Assembly: GCF_001458775.1 (NCBI RefSeq)
Contig: NZ_CZPZ01000013.1
Location: 26,246 to 90,245, forward strand
Length of the DNA: 64,000 nucleotides
Reading direction: 5' to 3'
DNA from: Candidatus Nitrospira nitrificans
GTDB lineage: Bacteria; Nitrospirota; Nitrospiria; Nitrospirales; Nitrospiraceae
Shown one piece after another: positions 61,309 to 64,000 of the stretch. The position numbers and the translations under genes are program-made. The notes under the pieces are model-generated. The model had not been told where the DNA came from. It saw only the letters and a list, made by a program, of their open reading frames with translations, and searched no databases. The first letter of the stretch is position 1; each line of letters starts with the position of its first letter.

Positions 61309-63048
61309 TCATGGAGATGCGACCCGCCGCTCGCGGACCTGCGTGGACAACCTATCGGCATCGGACAGCAGCCAGTCCGCAGCTTCCGCCAGCGAGGATG
61401 CGATCCGATCCGGAGCCGACCCTGAGACCTTCAGTGTGTCTGCGTCCCGCGGGGAAACGACTCCCGTCGTCACCAAGATACTGCGCGCCCCAATCCGCTT
61501 CGCCAACTCGATATCGCGGGCGTGATCCCCGATCAGATAGGATCGATCAAGAGTCACCCCCCATTCTTGCACCGCTTGGTCGATCATCCCACGGTTCGGC
61601 TTTCGACATTCGCACCCATCGTCAGGATGGTGAGGGCAAAAATAGATCGCGTCGAGCGGCGCGCCCGCGCCATCAAGGAGCTGCTTCAGTTTCATGTGCA
61701 CGGCATCAAGATCCTCGCGCGACAAGAACCCTCGCGCGATTCCCGATTGATTGGTCACGACGATCAATCGGGCACCGGCCCGCTTCAGGCTCGCGAGCGC
61801 CTCGGGCACTCCGGGAAACAATTCAAACTGATCAGGGGACTTGATATAGCCCGGATCCGGATTGAGAGTTCCGTCTCGGTCGAGAAAGACGGTGTAGCCG
61901 GAGAGAATGTCTGGCTGGTCCGGTTTGTCTATTCGGTCTATCTGGTCTGTTCGGTCTGGACTAGAAAGACGAGATAGACCAGACAGACATGCTTCATACA
62001 CTTTCTCCACCGAAATCCTTGTCATGCAACGGTGATCGATCGGGCATTCCCGGAGGAGACAGGGCGCACAGTCCACGGCTTCCCGCACAATCGACTGTTT
62101 CTGTCCATAGGGAGCGGTGGTACGTGAATCCGTCGGACCAAACACCGCCACGACGGGCACACCACAGGCGGCGGCGATATGCATCGGCCCCGTATCGTTG
62201 GTCAAGAGTATGCGACATCGCTTGACCACGGCCATCAACTCACGAATGGTCGTGGCACCCGACAGCACCACCGATCGTCCGTTGATTCGAGCGGCGATGT
62301 CCTTTCCCAAAACCTCCTCTCCCCGTGCTCCCAGAATGACCACGACCACCTGCGCGCTCTCATCCTGTCCCACTCGTTCCGCCAGTCGCTGCGCGACCTC
62401 GGCGAATCGCTCCGGCAACCAACGCTTCGCGCTTCCGTAGGTCGACCCTGGATTGAGGCCGATCACGACATCCGACAAGCCGACACCGGCGGCGGCGAGC
62501 CTGCCATCCAACTGACGCCCCTCATCTTCCGTCACGCGCAACGCCGGCAACGGAGCCTCACCAAGCAGCCCTAAGGGCTTCAACAGATTCCAATAGTACT
62601 CGACTTGATGGACAGCACGACTACGACTCGGCACGGCGACCGGCATGGTCAGAAAAAAGACTCGTCCATCGGTTGCATAGCCATATCGCTGCGGAATACC
62701 CGCGAGCCACGCGAGAAATGCCGCCTCGAAGGCGTTCTGAAAGAGCACCGCCGAATCGAAGCCATGCCGCCGCAACGTACCAGCAAGCGCCCATTTTCCG
62801 GAAAGCCCCGCATGAGCCCCTCTGTCCTCGTACACCACGACTCGATTCAGCTCCGGGGCGGCACTAAACAGTTCGGCGACGGCCGGTTTGGCAAGCATCG
62901 TCACCTCCGCTTCCGGAAACAGAGACCGCAGACCGCGAATAGCCGGTTCGCACATCACGGCATCCCCGATCCAATTCGGCGCCCGCACGAGGATTTTCTG
63001 AGGCAGATCTCTACGCACGAATCTCCGTCGGTTGGCCCCTGCGGTCAT
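61309..63048 (-). CDS. waaF: Heptosyltransferase II fused to heptose-1,7-bisphosphate phosphatase (WaaF-GmhB)
   Basis: A 579-residue fusion. Residues 1 to about 355 are a GT9 heptosyltransferase: KILVRAPNWIGDAVMCEPAIRGLRSLFP at the start, LTNDTGPMHIAAACGVPVVAVFGPTDSRTTAPYG later and a DCAPCLLRECPIDHRCM cysteine cluster. Residues about 380-560 are a GmhB-type HAD phosphatase: YTVFLDRDGTLNPDPGYI, VVTNQSGIARGFLSREDL, FCPHHPDDGCECRKPNRGM (zinc-binding) and LIGDHARDIELAKRIGA. GmhB makes heptose 1-phosphate in the ADP-heptose pathway whose product WaaF uses, so the fusion joins supply and use. The linker DRTDQIDRIDKPDQPDI comes from a 9-base tandem repeat. The start overlaps the lpxK stop by four bases. 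Confidence 0.93.
   Translation of the reverse strand: MTAGANRRRFVRRDLPQKILVRAPNWIGDAVMCEPAIRGLRSLFPEAEVTMLAKPAVAELFSAAPELNRVVVYEDRGAHAGLSGKWALAGTLRRHGFDSAVLFQNAFEAAFLAWLAGIPQRYGYATDGRVFFLTMPVAVPSRSRAVHQVEYYWNLLKPLGLLGEAPLPALRVTEDEGRQLDGRLAAAGVGLSDVVIGLNPGSTYGSAKRWLPERFAEVAQRLAERVGQDESAQVVVVILGARGEEVLGKDIAARINGRSVVLSGATTIRELMAVVKRCRILLTNDTGPMHIAAACGVPVVAVFGPTDSRTTAPYGQKQSIVREAVDCAPCLLRECPIDHRCMTRISVEKVYEACLSGLSRLSSPDRTDQIDRIDKPDQPDILSGYTVFLDRDGTLNPDPGYIKSPDQFELFPGVPEALASLKRAGARLIVVTNQSGIARGFLSREDLDAVHMKLKQLLDGAGAPLDAIYFCPHHPDDGCECRKPNRGMIDQAVQEWGVTLDRSYLIGDHARDIELAKRIGARSILVTTGVVSPRDADTLKVSGSAPDRIASSLAEAADWLLSDADRLSTQVRERRVASP
61913..61962. repeat. 9-base tandem repeat in the WaaF-GmhB linker, with a flanking inverted copy
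   Basis: About five degenerate units of the type GGTCTATCT/GGTCTGTTC run through this stretch in phase with codons, giving five Asp-x-x triplets in the linker. A perfect inverted partner of the unit GGTCTATCT (61935-61943) lies at 61972-61980 as AGATAGACC. The units keep the reading frame because their length is a multiple of three, so copy-number change would lengthen or shorten the linker without breaking either domain. Confidence 0.75.
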
Positions 63049-64000
63049 GGCTCATCGATCAACCGATGCAGCCGATGTTCCCCTCGCACCACGTCCGTCC
63101 TCAGGCGGAGCATCCACCAGGGATCGTGAGACCCGAGGAAGGAAGACAGCTTTCCCCCATCCTTCTCAGTCGTCAACACGATGTCGCTTTCGGCACATTG
63201 CATATGGGCACAAATCTCCCGAACCTCGGTATGCCCGTAGTGATGATGATCTTCAAAAGCTGTCTCGCCCACGATCTTCACCCCGAGGGATTCGGCCGAT
63301 CGGCGGAACGACGGACTATTGCCGATTCCGCTCAGCAGCCAGGCCCGTTTATCCCGCCCCCATTCAAGAGCTTGCGGCTCCCCTGAGCCGATGGCGATGA
63401 AGGACTCCGGCCGAAATACGACTTCCATGACGTCTTCGGCCGGCCACGCGATCCCACGCAATCGCTGCTGGATCGATTCCACATCCTGCCGCGAATCGGC
63501 CCGGGTAATCACCACCGCGCTCGCTCGCTCCAGCCCCCGCAAGGGTTCTCGCAGTCTGCCCGATGGAAGCAACGCATCGAGTCCTGCCGCATCGGTGGCG
63601 TCCAGCAGGACCAAATCGACATCGCGGTGAAGGGCCCGATGCTGAAAACCATCATCGAGCACGATGCAATCGACGGGGTACCGCTCCAATACCCATCGAC
63701 CAAGCGCGACCCGGTCAGCCCCCACCGCGACAACCGCGCGCGGACAACGCTGCGCCATGAGAAACGGTTCGTCCCCGGCTTCCGAGGGGCCGGCCAAGAT
63801 TCGCGATCCATCGGACACCAGCAGGCATGGCGCCGCGCTCGTCCGTTTGTACCCTCGGCTCAAGATCGCCACCCGTTTCCCCTTGGCCGTCAACCATTCC
63901 GTGAGAAGAATGACGATCGGCGTTTTTCCCGTCCCCCCGACCGTGAGATTGCCGACACTCACAACCCGACAGGGCAGCCGTGTGATCGTGAGCCAACCGT
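63045..64000 (-). CDS. lpxK: Tetraacyldisaccharide 4'-kinase (N-terminus beyond window edge)
   Basis: Phosphorylates the 4' position of the lipid A precursor at the inner membrane, using ATP. About 318 residues are visible; the gene begins beyond 64000, and translation back to the edge gives GWLTITRLPCRVVSVGNLTVGG, matching the LpxK lead-in. The P-loop is SVGNLTVGGTGKTP, followed by VAILSRGYKR, DEPFLMAQRCPRAVVAVGADR (the Asp-containing nucleotide-side motif) and DCIVLDDGFQHRALHRDVDLVLLD, where DDGFQH is a LpxK hallmark. TTEKDGGKLSSF near the C-terminus matches the family too. It overlaps the fusion gene by four bases. The GTG at 63962 is an internal codon, not the start. Confidence 0.94.
   Translation of the reverse strand, partial: GWLTITRLPCRVVSVGNLTVGGTGKTPIVILLTEWLTAKGKRVAILSRGYKRTSAAPCLLVSDGSRILAGPSEAGDEPFLMAQRCPRAVVAVGADRVALGRWVLERYPVDCIVLDDGFQHRALHRDVDLVLLDATDAAGLDALLPSGRLREPLRGLERASAVVITRADSRQDVESIQQRLRGIAWPAEDVMEVVFRPESFIAIGSGEPQALEWGRDKRAWLLSGIGNSPSFRRSAESLGVKIVGETAFEDHHHYGHTEVREICAHMQCAESDIVLTTEKDGGKLSSFLGSHDPWWMLRLRTDVVRGEHRLHRLIDEP

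Noticed and set aside
63045..63962. lpxK starting at GTG 63962
   Set aside because: Homologues have more sequence before SVGNLTVGGTGKTP, and the frame continues open to the window edge with a family-like lead-in.
1..64000. CRISPR arrays, tRNA or rRNA genes
   Set aside because: I scanned for evenly spaced direct repeats and typical tRNA/rRNA sequence and saw none; a covariance search would be needed to be certain.

Overview
The window reads as one long minus-strand stretch of a Gram-negative chromosome. Only one gene, a small PsiF-repeat protein at 1915-2235, lies on the plus strand. The organism makes lipopolysaccharide (lpxK, waaC, waaF, gmhB and kdsC homologues) and uses the MEP isoprenoid pathway (ispD, ispF). 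Gene content, moderately high GC, and spacers built from degenerate TTCACG/AACGTT-type strings suggest a Nitrospira-like member of the Nitrospirota. That assignment is inference from memory; no rRNA or marker gene here proves it.

Region 1 (1-12.5 kb) is metabolism and precursor supply. It holds a phosphoenolpyruvate mutase fused to a nucleotidyltransferase (cut by the left edge), psiF-like, cysE, ispF, ispD, a DegP/HtrA protease, class I fructose-bisphosphate aldolase, fructose-1,6-bisphosphatase, a DUF3108 protein, phosphomannomutase/phosphoglucomutase, mannose-1-phosphate guanylyltransferase and a KdsC-type phosphatase.

Region 2 (12.7-29.1 kb) is a glycan locus with an ABC export pair (Wzm/Wzt with a C-terminal glycan-recognition domain). 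Around it are three methyltransferases, glycosyltransferases, a radical SAM protein with a twitch/SPASM-like motif ahead of its radical SAM core, a glycosyltransferase with a long unassigned N-terminal region, and an asparagine-synthetase-like amidotransferase. A decayed carbamoyltransferase remnant lies just upstream of wzm. Parts of this region look clearly more AT-rich than the flanks.

Region 3 (29.4-45.3 kb) makes sugar nucleotides and lipid-linked sugars. It has rmlA, rmlD and rmlB (rmlC is not in the window), a membrane-bound NDP-sugar 4,6-dehydratase, glycosyltransferases, an O-antigen ligase-like protein, a WecA/WbpL-type initiating transferase, a WbpV-like reductase, and a 2-epimerase/FnlA/RmlD-like reductase/GT4 set that best fits an L-6-deoxy-HexNAc such as L-QuiNAc.

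Region 4 (45.3-57.9 kb) has more glycosyltransferases, four further methyltransferase or glycosyltransferase genes in tightly overlapping order, a Wzx-like flippase and two more AsnB-like amidotransferases. At its upstream end are a NusG/RfaH-like antiterminator and an EPS-type MarR regulator fused to a nucleotide-binding-like domain. A 293-bp element with terminal inverted repeats separates the antiterminator from the first amidotransferase.

Region 5 (58.0-64.0 kb) is LPS core and lipid A: two GT9 heptosyltransferases, a zinc-ribbon methyltransferase, a WaaF-GmhB fusion whose linker is a 9-base tandem repeat, and lpxK running off the right edge. Most genes in regions 2-5 overlap by 1-10 bases or sit within 50 bases of each other, so long co-transcribed units are likely. 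Activated sugars made in regions 1 and 3 would feed the transferases of regions 2-4, and the products would leave by Wzx and/or Wzm-Wzt and be joined to the core built by region 5.
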